Of a stretch of DNA of 9,546 nucleotides, positions 1-6,105 are shown in pieces; the stretch's first letter is position 1; the number at the start of each line of letters is the position of its first letter. The DNA is from Bacteroidales bacterium UBA4347 (GTDB lineage Bacteria > Bacteroidota > Bacteroidia > Bacteroidales > P3), in NCBI GenBank assembly GCA_002394185.1, contig DGTB01000071.1, forward strand, positions 10,383-19,928, in the 5' to 3' direction. The notes beneath the pieces are model-generated. The model saw only the letters and a list, made by a program, of their open reading frames with translations. It made no database searches and was not told the DNA's origin. A program made the translations under genes and the position numbers.

Positions 1-2
1 AA

Positions 3-626
3 CTCGCCGGCCAGTGCGGCAAACTAAAGTGCTGCCTCAACTTCGAATACGAGGTCTACGCCGACGCCCTCAAGAAGTTCCCGCCCGCCAACCAGGCCAT
101 CCGCTTCAAGAAAGGCCTGGCACTCTACAAGAAGACCGACGTCTTCCGCGGCATCATGTGGTATGCCTACGAAGGCGAGAACGACCTCTTCGCCGTCAAG
201 GCCGAGGACGTGAAGGCCATCATCGAGATGAACCGCCGTCAGGAATATCCGGAGAAGCTGGAGGACTACCAGGTGGAACTTATGTCCACCTCGGCCCTGG
301 CCCAGGAAAGCACCAACGAAGAGGTGGAGCGCGAGATACAGCGCCTTGCCGAGGGTGGCAACGGCGTCGTTGGCGAGGAGCAACCGCGCGAACGCGACCG
401 CCAGCCCGAACGCCGCGACCGCAACGACCGCAACCGCAATGGCCGCAACGACCGCCAGGGTGGCGACCGTCGCGAACGTCAACCCCGCGAGGGACAGGAA
501 CGCCGCGAACGTCCCGCCAAGGAGCCTCGCCCCGAAGGCCAACAGCAACACCGCAACAACAAACCCCGCAACAACAACGACCAACCCCGCCGCAGCAGTG
601 GCAACGGCCGCGACCGTCGCGGATAA
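3..626 (+). CDS. ricT: RicT/PSP1-family protein, C-terminal part (5' end outside window)
   Basis: The open frame enters from the left edge and gives 207 residues. It starts inside the PSP1 C-terminal domain: residues 3-15 carry the family signature GxCGxLKCCLxxE, with cysteines at 5, 10 and 11. In Bacillus RicT (YaaT) these conserved cysteines help carry an Fe-S cluster in the RicAFT complex, which affects RNA maturation. The role in Bacteroidota is less clear, and I infer a similar RNA-linked function only by family. The domain ends near residue 110. Residues about 125-207 form a low-complexity tail of Arg, Asn, Gln, Asp and Pro (about 25 Arg in 83 residues) that looks disordered and possibly RNA-binding. 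The gene stops with TAA at 624-626, 11 nt before gldH, so co-transcription is likely. Family assignment is firm; the start lies outside the window. Confidence 0.88.
   Translation, partial: LAGQCGKLKCCLNFEYEVYADALKKFPPANQAIRFKKGLALYKKTDVFRGIMWYAYEGENDLFAVKAEDVKAIIEMNRRQEYPEKLEDYQVELMSTSALAQESTNEEVEREIQRLAEGGNGVVGEEQPRERDRQPERRDRNDRNRNGRNDRQGGDRRERQPREGQERRERPAKEPRPEGQQQHRNNKPRNNNDQPRRSSGNGRDRRG
419..455 (+). repeat. In-frame direct repeat in the RicT tail
   Basis: The 13-mer ccgcaacgaccgc occurs at 419-431 and again at 443-455, 24 bases apart, so the spacing keeps the reading frame. It encodes part of the Arg/Asn/Asp-rich tail. This suggests the tail grew by slippage of short codon blocks. 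Confidence 0.6.
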
Positions 627-637
627 GACCCTTAGAT

Positions 638-1111
638 ATGAAGAAATACCTTGCCCTACTGCTCCTGTCCATGACCTTGTGCCTCGCCGCCTGCGACGGC
701 ACGGTCTACTATGCCGAATATGAGGACGTGGACGAAAAAGGCTGGCTGCCTGCCGACAGCACAGTCTTCGACGTCGACGTGAAGGACACCAACCTCATCT
801 TCAACTTCCTCGTCGAAGTGCGCAACACCGTCAACTACCCCTACAGCAACACCTTCCTCTTCATCAACACCACCTTCCCCGACGGCAGCATGGCCCGCGA
901 CACCATGGAATACCCCCTGGCCGACCCCTCGGGCCAGTGGTACGGCAAACGCTCCGGACGCTATGTCGACACACGCTACTTTTTCCGCCGCAACGTGCGC
1001 TTCCCCATGCAGGGCAACTACCATTTCGCCATCACCAACGGCATGCGCGACAGTGCCATCGTGGGCCTCTCCCACATCGGCCTGCGCATTGAATACAGCA
1101 AAATGAATTAG
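638..1111 (+). CDS. gldH: GldH-type lipoprotein
   Basis: A 157-residue lipoprotein. Residues 1-18 are a signal peptide with a Leu-rich core ending in the lipobox LAAC, with the lipidated Cys at 19. The mature part is rich in aromatic and acidic residues (VYYAEYEDVDEKGW after the Cys, then a beta-rich body), which matches GldH in length and order. GldH is needed for gliding motility and type IX secretion in Flavobacterium, but the gene also occurs in non-gliding Bacteroidales, where its job is less defined. The Cys is followed by DGT and not the acidic K/D/E cluster that exports lipoproteins to the cell surface in this phylum, so a periplasm-facing position is likely. I chose the ATG at 638 because it directly precedes the signal peptide; the same frame is open further upstream only antiparallel to good ricT coding. 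It lies 11 nt after ricT and 3 nt before the PBP gene, which suggests one operon. Confidence 0.85.
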   Translation: MKKYLALLLLSMTLCLAACDGTVYYAEYEDVDEKGWLPADSTVFDVDVKDTNLIFNFLVEVRNTVNYPYSNTFLFINTTFPDGSMARDTMEYPLADPSGQWYGKRSGRYVDTRYFFRRNVRFPMQGNYHFAITNGMRDSAIVGLSHIGLRIEYSKMN

Positions 1112-1114
1112 CCT

Positions 1115-3376
1115 ATGAATAAAAGTGCATCCCAAAAGGGCAACCGTCCCAAATACATCAAATACATGTGGTGGGCCTTTGGAGGCCTGTGGGCCATCGT
1201 GTTCCTATTCTTCTTCTTCCTGTCCATCGGCTGGATAGGCGACATGCCCCAGTTCGAGGACATCGAGAATCCCCACAGCCTGCAGGCCACCGAGGTCATC
1301 AGCGACGACGGCGAGGTGCTGGGCTATATCGGTTTCGAAAACCGTTCCAACGTCACCTACGACCAACTCTCGCCCAACCTGATCAATGCCCTCATCGCCA
1401 CCGAAGACGTGCGTTTCTACAGCCATTCCGGCATCGATGCCCGCAGCCTCTTCCGTGTACTCTTCAAGACCGTCCTCGGACGCCACGGCTCCTCCGGCGG
1501 CGGCTCCACCATCACCCAGCAGCTGGCCAAGAACCTCTACAAGATGCGCGAGACCAACGCCCGACGCGGCACTGTATTCTCCAAGCTCAGCGAGTGGGTG
1601 GTGGCCGTCAAATTGGAGCACAACTACTCCAAACAGGAGATTCTCACCATGTACCTCAACACGGTGGACTTCGGCAGCAACGCCCTCGGCATCAAGACCG
1701 CCTCGAAGACCTTCTTCGACAAGACCCCGGCCGAACTTGACGTCGACGAGGCCGCCGTATTGGTAGGCCTTCTCAAGGCCCCCACAGCCTACAGCCCCGT
1801 GCTGCACCCCGACCACTCCCTCGAGCGCCGCAACGTTGTCCTCGCACAGATGAACAACTACGGCTACCTCAGCGACGACAGCCTGGCCATCTACAAGGAA
1901 AAACCCATCGACATGTCGCGCTACACTCCTCAGACCCACAACGACGGCCTGGCGCCCTACCTGCGCGAATACCTCCGTGCCTACATGAAGGACTGGTGCA
2001 AGCATCATCGCAAACCCAACGGCGACTACTACGATGTCCACAAGGACGGCCTGAAGATCTACACCACCATCGACTCCCGCATGCAGCGCTATGCCGAACA
2101 GGCCGTGCGCGAACACTTCAGCAAGGAGATACAGCCCGCCTTCGAGCGCGAACTCAAAGCCCGCAAGGGCAATCCCTTCTGCGATATCTCCACCGATCAG
2201 CAGGAGAAGTTCCTCACGCAAGCCATGAAGAACAGCGACCGCTACCGCAGCCTCAAAGCCGCCGGCCTCAGCCAGAAGGAAATCCGCGAAGCCTTCAACG
2301 AGAAGGTCAAAATGCGCGTCTTCTCCTGGAAGGGCACCAAGGACACCACCATGTCGCCCTGGGATTCGCTCATCTACTGCAAGAAATTCCTCAATGCCGG
2401 CCTGATGTCCGTCGAACCCGGCACCGGCTACGTCCGCGCCTATGTCGGCGGCATCAACTACCGCTTCTTCAAATACGACAACGTGCAGAGCCACCGCCAA
2501 GTGGGTTCCACCTTCAAGCCCTTCGTCTACACTATGGCTCTCCAGGACCTCGGCATGTATCCCTGCACCGAGGTGCCCAACTCGGAGGTCTGCTTCGAGG
2601 TATGGGGCCAGCCCGACTGGTGCCCCGGCAACTCGAGCCATGAGCGCGAAGGCGAGATGGTGACCCTCAAATGGGCTCTCGCCCACTCCATCAACTGGGT
2701 TTCGGCCTACTTGATGAAACAGGGCTCGCCGGAGCAGGTGGTCGACATAGCGCGCAAGATGGGCGTACGCAGCCCCATCGACGCCGTGCCCGCCATCTGT
2801 GTCGGTACACCGGAAATCTCCGTTGCCGAAATGGCCGGCGCCATGGCCACCTTCGCCAACAAGGGCGAATACGTCGAGCCCATCTTCATTACCCGCATTG
2901 AGGACAGCAAGGGCATGGTGCTCGAGCGCTTCACTGCCCGCCGCAGCGAGGCCCTCAGCGAGGCCACAGCCTACATGATGCTCGAACTGATGAAGGGCGT
3001 GGTGCAGAGCGGCACCGGCGTACGCCTCAACTACAAGTACCACCTCAACCAGTACTCCACCGCCATCGCGGGCAAGACAGGCACCACGCAGAACAACTCC
3101 GACTGCTGGTTTGTCGGCATCACGCCCAAACTGGCCACGGCGGTATGGACCGGCGGCGAGCTGCGTTCCATCCACTTCCGCAACATGACCTACGGCCAGG
3201 GCGCCGCCATGGCACTCCCCATCTTCGGCCTCTACATGGAGAAGATATACAAGGACCCCAACATCAAGTTCTACCGCGGCGACTTCGAGCGCCCCAATAT
3301 CCCCATCGAACTCGACTGTGCCAACTTCCAGCAGGAAATCCAGAACGAGGCCGTGGACTACGAGTGGGACTTTTGA
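1115..3376 (+). CDS. mrcA: Class A penicillin-binding protein (PBP1A-like transglycosylase/transpeptidase)
   Basis: A 753-residue bifunctional peptidoglycan synthase. A cytoplasmic N-terminus is followed by one membrane segment at about 20-40. The GT51 glycosyltransferase domain spans about 65-240: the ATEDxRFYxHxG motif places the catalytic Glu at 97, GGSTITQQLAKN is at 129-140, and KQEILTMYLN has the second Glu at 175. The transpeptidase domain spans about 425-680: SxxK is STFK with nucleophile Ser465, SxN is SIN at 525-527, and KTG is at 654-656. All catalytic motifs are intact. The domain links lipid II units into glycan strands and then crosslinks the peptides on the periplasmic face. 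The length fits Bacteroidota PBP1A. The start follows gldH by 3 nt. The symbol is by function and could equally be ponA or pbp1A. Confidence 0.95.
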   Translation: MNKSASQKGNRPKYIKYMWWAFGGLWAIVFLFFFFLSIGWIGDMPQFEDIENPHSLQATEVISDDGEVLGYIGFENRSNVTYDQLSPNLINALIATEDVRFYSHSGIDARSLFRVLFKTVLGRHGSSGGGSTITQQLAKNLYKMRETNARRGTVFSKLSEWVVAVKLEHNYSKQEILTMYLNTVDFGSNALGIKTASKTFFDKTPAELDVDEAAVLVGLLKAPTAYSPVLHPDHSLERRNVVLAQMNNYGYLSDDSLAIYKEKPIDMSRYTPQTHNDGLAPYLREYLRAYMKDWCKHHRKPNGDYYDVHKDGLKIYTTIDSRMQRYAEQAVREHFSKEIQPAFERELKARKGNPFCDISTDQQEKFLTQAMKNSDRYRSLKAAGLSQKEIREAFNEKVKMRVFSWKGTKDTTMSPWDSLIYCKKFLNAGLMSVEPGTGYVRAYVGGINYRFFKYDNVQSHRQVGSTFKPFVYTMALQDLGMYPCTEVPNSEVCFEVWGQPDWCPGNSSHEREGEMVTLKWALAHSINWVSAYLMKQGSPEQVVDIARKMGVRSPIDAVPAICVGTPEISVAEMAGAMATFANKGEYVEPIFITRIEDSKGMVLERFTARRSEALSEATAYMMLELMKGVVQSGTGVRLNYKYHLNQYSTAIAGKTGTTQNNSDCWFVGITPKLATAVWTGGELRSIHFRNMTYGQGAAMALPIFGLYMEKIYKDPNIKFYRGDFERPNIPIELDCANFQQEIQNEAVDYEWDF

Positions 3377-3381
3377 CAATT

Positions 3382-3409
3382 ATGAGTTATGAGTGAAGAG
3401 TTAAGAGTT
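3382..3409 (+). repeat. Four tandem heptamers covering the rlmN start
   Basis: Four consecutive 7-base units are read: atgagtt, atgagtg, aagagtt, aagagtt, followed by aattt. The block starts 5 nt after the PBP stop codon. It supplies an out-of-frame ATG at 3382 (giving M-S-Y-E-stop) and the rlmN ATG at 3389, and encodes the first seven residues of RlmN. I recall similar AT-rich strings between genes in other Bacteroidales, but that is memory, not a search. Confidence 0.65.
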
Positions 3410-4426
3410 AATTTGCTGGGGCAAACGCTGGAACAGCTGCAGACGCTGTGCGCCGACCTCGGATTTCCCCGCTTTACGGCCAAACAGCTCTGCGACTGGC
3501 TGTACAAGAAACGCACCGACAGCATCGACGCCATGACCAACCTCTCGCTGGCCCAGCGCGCCCGCCTCGCCGAAGTGGCCTACATCGGCCGCGACTTTCC
3601 CGTCAACTGCCAGGTGTCCCGCGACGGCACAAAGAAGTATTTGTTCCGTGTGTCGACGCTCGCATCGCTAGCCCACGTTGAGACCGTCTTCATCCCCGAC
3701 GACGACCGTGCCACCCTCTGCATCTCATGCCAGGTGGGATGCAAGATGGGCTGCCGCTTCTGCGTCACCGGCCAGCAGGGATTCCACGGCTCGCTGTCGG
3801 CGGGCGACATCCTCAACCAGCTCTTCTCCATCCCCGAGTTCGAGCAGCTCACCAACGTGGTCTTCATGGGCATGGGCGAACCCATGGACAACCTCGACGC
3901 CGTCCTGGACGTCTGCCGTGTGCTCACCTCCGACTGGGGCCTTGGCTGGAGCCCCAAGCGCATCACCGTCTCCTCCGTGGGTATCATCCCCGGCCTGAAA
4001 CGCTTCCTCGACGAGAGCCAGTGCCACCTTGCCATCAGCCTCCACAACCCCGTGCCGCAGGAGCGCCTGTCCATCATGCCTGTGCAGAAGGCCTTCCCCC
4101 TGAACGAGGTCCTCGCCCTGCTGCGCCACTACGACTGGAGCGGCCAGCGGCGCCTCTCGTTCGAGTACACCATGTTCCGCGGCCTGAACGACGACCTGGC
4201 CCACGCCACGCGCCTCGTCGAGACCCTCCGTGGCCTGGACTGCCGCGTCAACCTCATCCGTTTCCACTCCTCGCCCGGCACCCCCTTCCAGACCTCCACG
4301 CCCGGCGCCATCCGCGCCTTCCAGGACTACCTGAACCGCAACGGCGTCGTCTGCACCCTCCGCGCCTCGCGCGGCGAGGACATCGATGCCGCCTGCGGAC
4401 TCCTCGCCGGCCGCGAGGGTCGATAG
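3389..4426 (+). CDS. rlmN: RlmN, dual-specificity 23S rRNA/tRNA adenine-C2 methyltransferase
   Basis: A 345-residue radical SAM enzyme that methylates C2 of A2503 in 23S rRNA and of A37 in some tRNAs. The radical SAM cluster motif is CKMGCRFC with cysteines at 118, 122 and 125, followed by the family signature TGQQGF. GMGEP at 161-165 is the SAM-binding strand. The two further RlmN cysteines are also present: Cys111 in TLCISCQ, seven residues before the cluster as in the E. coli enzyme, and Cys336 in DIDAACG, which carries the methyl group transiently in the family. The enzyme therefore looks complete. Its N-terminal seven residues come from the heptamer repeat and are not conserved family sequence, which begins near residue 9. 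The gap to the PBP stop is 12 nt. The 3' end is overlapped on the other strand by the open DUF6266 frame. Confidence 0.95.
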   Translation: MSEELRVNLLGQTLEQLQTLCADLGFPRFTAKQLCDWLYKKRTDSIDAMTNLSLAQRARLAEVAYIGRDFPVNCQVSRDGTKKYLFRVSTLASLAHVETVFIPDDDRATLCISCQVGCKMGCRFCVTGQQGFHGSLSAGDILNQLFSIPEFEQLTNVVFMGMGEPMDNLDAVLDVCRVLTSDWGLGWSPKRITVSSVGIIPGLKRFLDESQCHLAISLHNPVPQERLSIMPVQKAFPLNEVLALLRHYDWSGQRRLSFEYTMFRGLNDDLAHATRLVETLRGLDCRVNLIRFHSSPGTPFQTSTPGAIRAFQDYLNRNGVVCTLRASRGEDIDAACGLLAGREGR

Positions 4427-5080
4427 TTCGCCCACATACACCGACCGCGAGGCACGCCCCCGATAGTCCACGGCGAAGAGCCACAGCTCCACAGCCTTGT
4501 CCTGCCAACAACGGGGCAACGCCATTTCCACCCTGCCCTTCTTGCGCCACACGCTGCCGCTCATAGCCGCCTCACCCAGCTGCGGACAATAGGCCGCGAG
4601 GTACACCTCGTCCTCGCCGTCGGCATATATGTCCTCGGCGCTCGGACGGAATGAGACCGCCAACACATTTCCCCCCGACCCCGTCTGTAGAGACGCGGCA
4701 CGCTGCGTCTCAACAACAGGGTCGGCCACCGGCGCCAGCGGCCCCTCGGCCACCAGCACCTGCTCCCAGTCGGCACGCAAAATTCCCTCCTCGTCCAACC
4801 AGAACCACTGCTTGTTGCGCCTCACAAAAAGGTTGCACTCCGTCAGGTGCATCTCCAGAGCCGACGCCCGCAAGCCCGTGCGCAGAAAGCCCTTCAACCG
4901 CCCGGCTTCCTGCACCACACGCTTGAAGAGCTCGCGGTTAGACTGCTGCTTCTCCGTCTGCGGATTGCGCACCATGCGCGGCCGTGCCCTGAGGCACCAT
5001 TTGCCGCGCCACTCATACCCGATAACCGTGCCCACCGTACCCCGATAGGCATCATTGATTCCATAACGTTGTTTTGCCAT
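3725..5080 (-). CDS. DUF6266-like protein with frame running on antisense to rlmN
   Basis: Starting at the ATG at 5080, the first 218 residues resemble the Bacteroidota DUF6266 family: MAKQRYGINDAYRGTVGTVI, then WRGKWCLRARP, RNPQTEKQQSNRE and a C-terminal half ending RASRSVYVG. Family members as I know them are about 210-220 residues, and their function is unknown. No stop codon follows. Codon 219 is the complement of the rlmN stop (4424-4426), and the frame stays open to a TGA at 3725-3727, giving 451 residues whose last 233 are simply the antisense of rlmN. I support the body at about 4424-5080 as the real gene; the rest is either an accidental extension after loss of the natural stop, or never translated. 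A palindromic repeat sits inside the gene at codons 123-132. The start is supported by an AT-rich leader. The gene could be a decaying copy. Confidence 0.6.
   Translation of the reverse strand: MAKQRYGINDAYRGTVGTVIGYEWRGKWCLRARPRMVRNPQTEKQQSNRELFKRVVQEAGRLKGFLRTGLRASALEMHLTECNLFVRRNKQWFWLDEEGILRADWEQVLVAEGPLAPVADPVVETQRAASLQTGSGGNVLAVSFRPSAEDIYADGEDEVYLAAYCPQLGEAAMSGSVWRKKGRVEMALPRCWQDKAVELWLFAVDYRGRASRSVYVGELSTLAAGEESAGGIDVLAARGAEGADDAVAVQVVLEGADGAGRGGLEGGAGRGVETDEVDAAVQATEGLDEARGVGQVVVQAAEHGVLEREAPLAAPVVVAQQGEDLVQGEGLLHRHDGQALLRHGVVEADGKVALALVEEAFQAGDDTHGGDGDALGAPAKAPVGGEHTADVQDGVEVVHGFAHAHEDHVGELLELGDGEELVEDVARRQRAVESLLAGDAEAAAHLASHLA
4687..4714. repeat. 28-bp palindromic repeat inside the DUF6266-like gene
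   Basis: The arms gtagagacgcggc (4687-4699) and gctgcgtctcaac (4702-4714) are inverted copies with two differences, one of which would be a G-U pair in RNA, around a 2-base centre. The minus strand reads it in frame as VETQRAASLQ, a joint between the two halves of the protein. I recall gtagagacgc-type palindromes as dispersed repeats in several phyla, including Bacteroidota; no search was done. Confidence 0.65.
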
Positions 5081-5220
5081 AACAGATAAAAAAAATTTAA
5101 AATTGAAAAATTACGTTTATATATATAAAATAAGGCCATTTTGTGGGAAGCACAAAATTTAACACTTTTTTAACACAATTTGTATCGTATTATAATAAAA
5201 ACAGATTGATATACGACAAA
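5081..5220. promoter_or_regulatory. AT-rich leader/promoter region of the DUF6266-like gene
   Basis: This stretch is sharply more AT-rich than the flanking genes and lies directly upstream of the minus-strand start at 5080. On the minus strand it holds TAAATTTTG (complement of 5153-5161), one base longer than the Bacteroidota -7 consensus TAnnTTTG, so it is only a weak candidate. It also contains the palindrome at 5138-5158 and two copies of ttaacac (5159-5165 and 5170-5176) 11 bases apart, about one helical turn, which could be an operator. No -33 box is convincing. Confidence 0.35.
5138..5158. repeat. Inverted repeat attttgtg-ggaag-cacaaaat
   Basis: Perfect 8-bp arms (5138-5145 and 5151-5158) flank a 5-base loop. 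The hairpin is AT-rich and lies 58 nt or more upstream of the DUF6266 start. It could be an operator or a weak stem in the 5' leader. It overlaps the candidate -7 element, which favours a regulatory reading over a terminator. Confidence 0.5.
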
Positions 5221-5223
5221 CAG

Positions 5224-5344
5224 CCCATTTCTACCCTCCCCGTCCGAAAACCCGTTTTCAACCCAATTTTCACCCTGCCATCCCCTACGATGGTAGGAGT
5301 TGGTAAGGAGTTGGTAAGGCCTTGGCAAGGCGATGGTAAGTGGA
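5224..5344. repeat. Phased CCC tract followed by 11-bp tandem repeat
   Basis: From 5224 to about 5284, CCC triplets recur at 5224, 5234, 5251, 5262, 5273 and 5282, about 10-12 bases apart with AT-rich spacers late in the run. From 5291 to 5344 the pattern switches to five units built on tggtaagg: TGG begins at 5291, 5301, 5312, 5323 and 5334, spaced 10, 11, 11 and 11. The fourth unit forms a small hairpin (gcctt-ggc-aaggc, 5319-5331). The spacing is not a multiple of three, so it is not a protein repeat. It lies between the end of the signal peptidase/VanZ operon and the DUF6266 leader. Bases 5345-5391 show nothing further, and I see no gene in 5081-5391. Confidence 0.6.
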
Positions 5345-5391
5345 TTATAGCCTATGGCTGCGCATCTTACGCCGCCGGGCAGGGGGTGGCG

Positions 5392-6105
5392 TCAGCGGTT
5401 GAGACGAAGGCGTCGCGCCAGAAGGATGGCGAGCCATCCAAGGGTGACCCCGAGGAAGTTGGCTACGAGGTCGTTGACATCGTAGCCGCGGTACGGGAGG
5501 AGATATTGCACCCCTTCGGTGAACAGGCCCGTGCCGACAGCGGCAAGCCAAGTCCACCATCCGCGATGCCGTCCGCGGAAGAGGTCCATCCAGAACAGGG
5601 TGCAGGGGATGAACACCGAGGCGTGGAGCAGGTGGTCCATGCGGAGGCCGAGGAGGTAGTTGTCCAGCGGGATGTCCACGCCGTTGAGCGGTGCCCACAT
5701 GAGGATGGCCAGGCAGCCGAAATACCACGGGCGCAGTTGCCGACGCCCCTTGACGCCGAGCCAGCGCACGGCCAGGTGTTTAAGGACATGCTTCTTCTCC
5801 ACCTTCACAAGGAGGCCGACAATGTCCTGCCGCGAGGCCTGCTCGCAGGTGGCGCAGTTGTCGCCGCGCATGGTGTAGCGCCCGTCAGCGACGGCCACCA
5901 CACGGTGCAGCAGTGTACGCCCCTGGCAATGGAAAAGCACCACGTCGCCCACCACGGGGTCTGACTTGGGCGGTGCCAGGGTCAGCACATCGCCGCTGAC
6001 GAGTGTGGGCTGCATGCTGGTGCCCTTGAGTTCGAGGCGCACCGTCTTGCCCTGCGACAGGCTCTCCTCGACGAGGCTGAAATAGAGCTCGTTGCTTATC
6101 GTCAT
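5392..6105 (-). CDS. S26-type signal-peptidase-like domain fused to a VanZ-like membrane domain
   Basis: A 237-residue protein of two parts. Residues 1-112 resemble the S24/S26 peptidase fold of the Ser/His (SEC11/SipW) type: GTSMQP with candidate nucleophile Ser30, a GDVVLF strand at 53-58, LLHRVV with candidate base His67, and MRGDN with Asp82. There is no N-terminal membrane helix. Residues about 128-237 contain four hydrophobic segments and the VanZ-type pattern ExxQxxxPxRxxDxxDxxxN: Glu197, Gln200, Arg206, Asp209, Asp212, Asn216, then glycines. The frame is continuous across the joint, and the first VanZ helix has no usable separate start, so the fusion looks genuine. The C-terminal domain probably anchors the peptidase to the inner membrane. 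The ATG overlaps the HprK-like stop by 4 nt (ATGA), which implies translational coupling. The substrate is unknown. Confidence 0.8.
   Translation of the reverse strand: MTISNELYFSLVEESLSQGKTVRLELKGTSMQPTLVSGDVLTLAPPKSDPVVGDVVLFHCQGRTLLHRVVAVADGRYTMRGDNCATCEQASRQDIVGLLVKVEKKHVLKHLAVRWLGVKGRRQLRPWYFGCLAILMWAPLNGVDIPLDNYLLGLRMDHLLHASVFIPCTLFWMDLFRGRHRGWWTWLAAVGTGLFTEGVQYLLPYRGYDVNDLVANFLGVTLGWLAILLARRLRLNR

Noticed and set aside
14..637. Upstream extension of the gldH frame to base 14
   Set aside because: It overlaps ricT in another frame and is Arg/Pro-rich shadow sequence. The lipoprotein signal at 638 fixes the start.
1205..3379. A 724-codon open frame on the minus strand opposite the whole PBP gene
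   Set aside because: It is the mirror of strong coding with GC-rich third positions. Its translation is low-complexity Val/Ala/Gly/Asp with no motif, while the plus strand carries every PBP catalytic motif.
5319..5331. Hairpin gcctt-ggc-aaggc as a terminator for the minus-strand operon
   Set aside because: The arms are only 5 bp and no T-run follows on the minus strand. It is better explained as part of the 11-bp repeat.
5143..5964. A 273-codon plus-strand frame beginning in the AT-rich region
   Set aside because: The first part translates the noncoding repeats, whose 11-base period does not keep frame, and the rest is antisense to the signal peptidase/VanZ gene.
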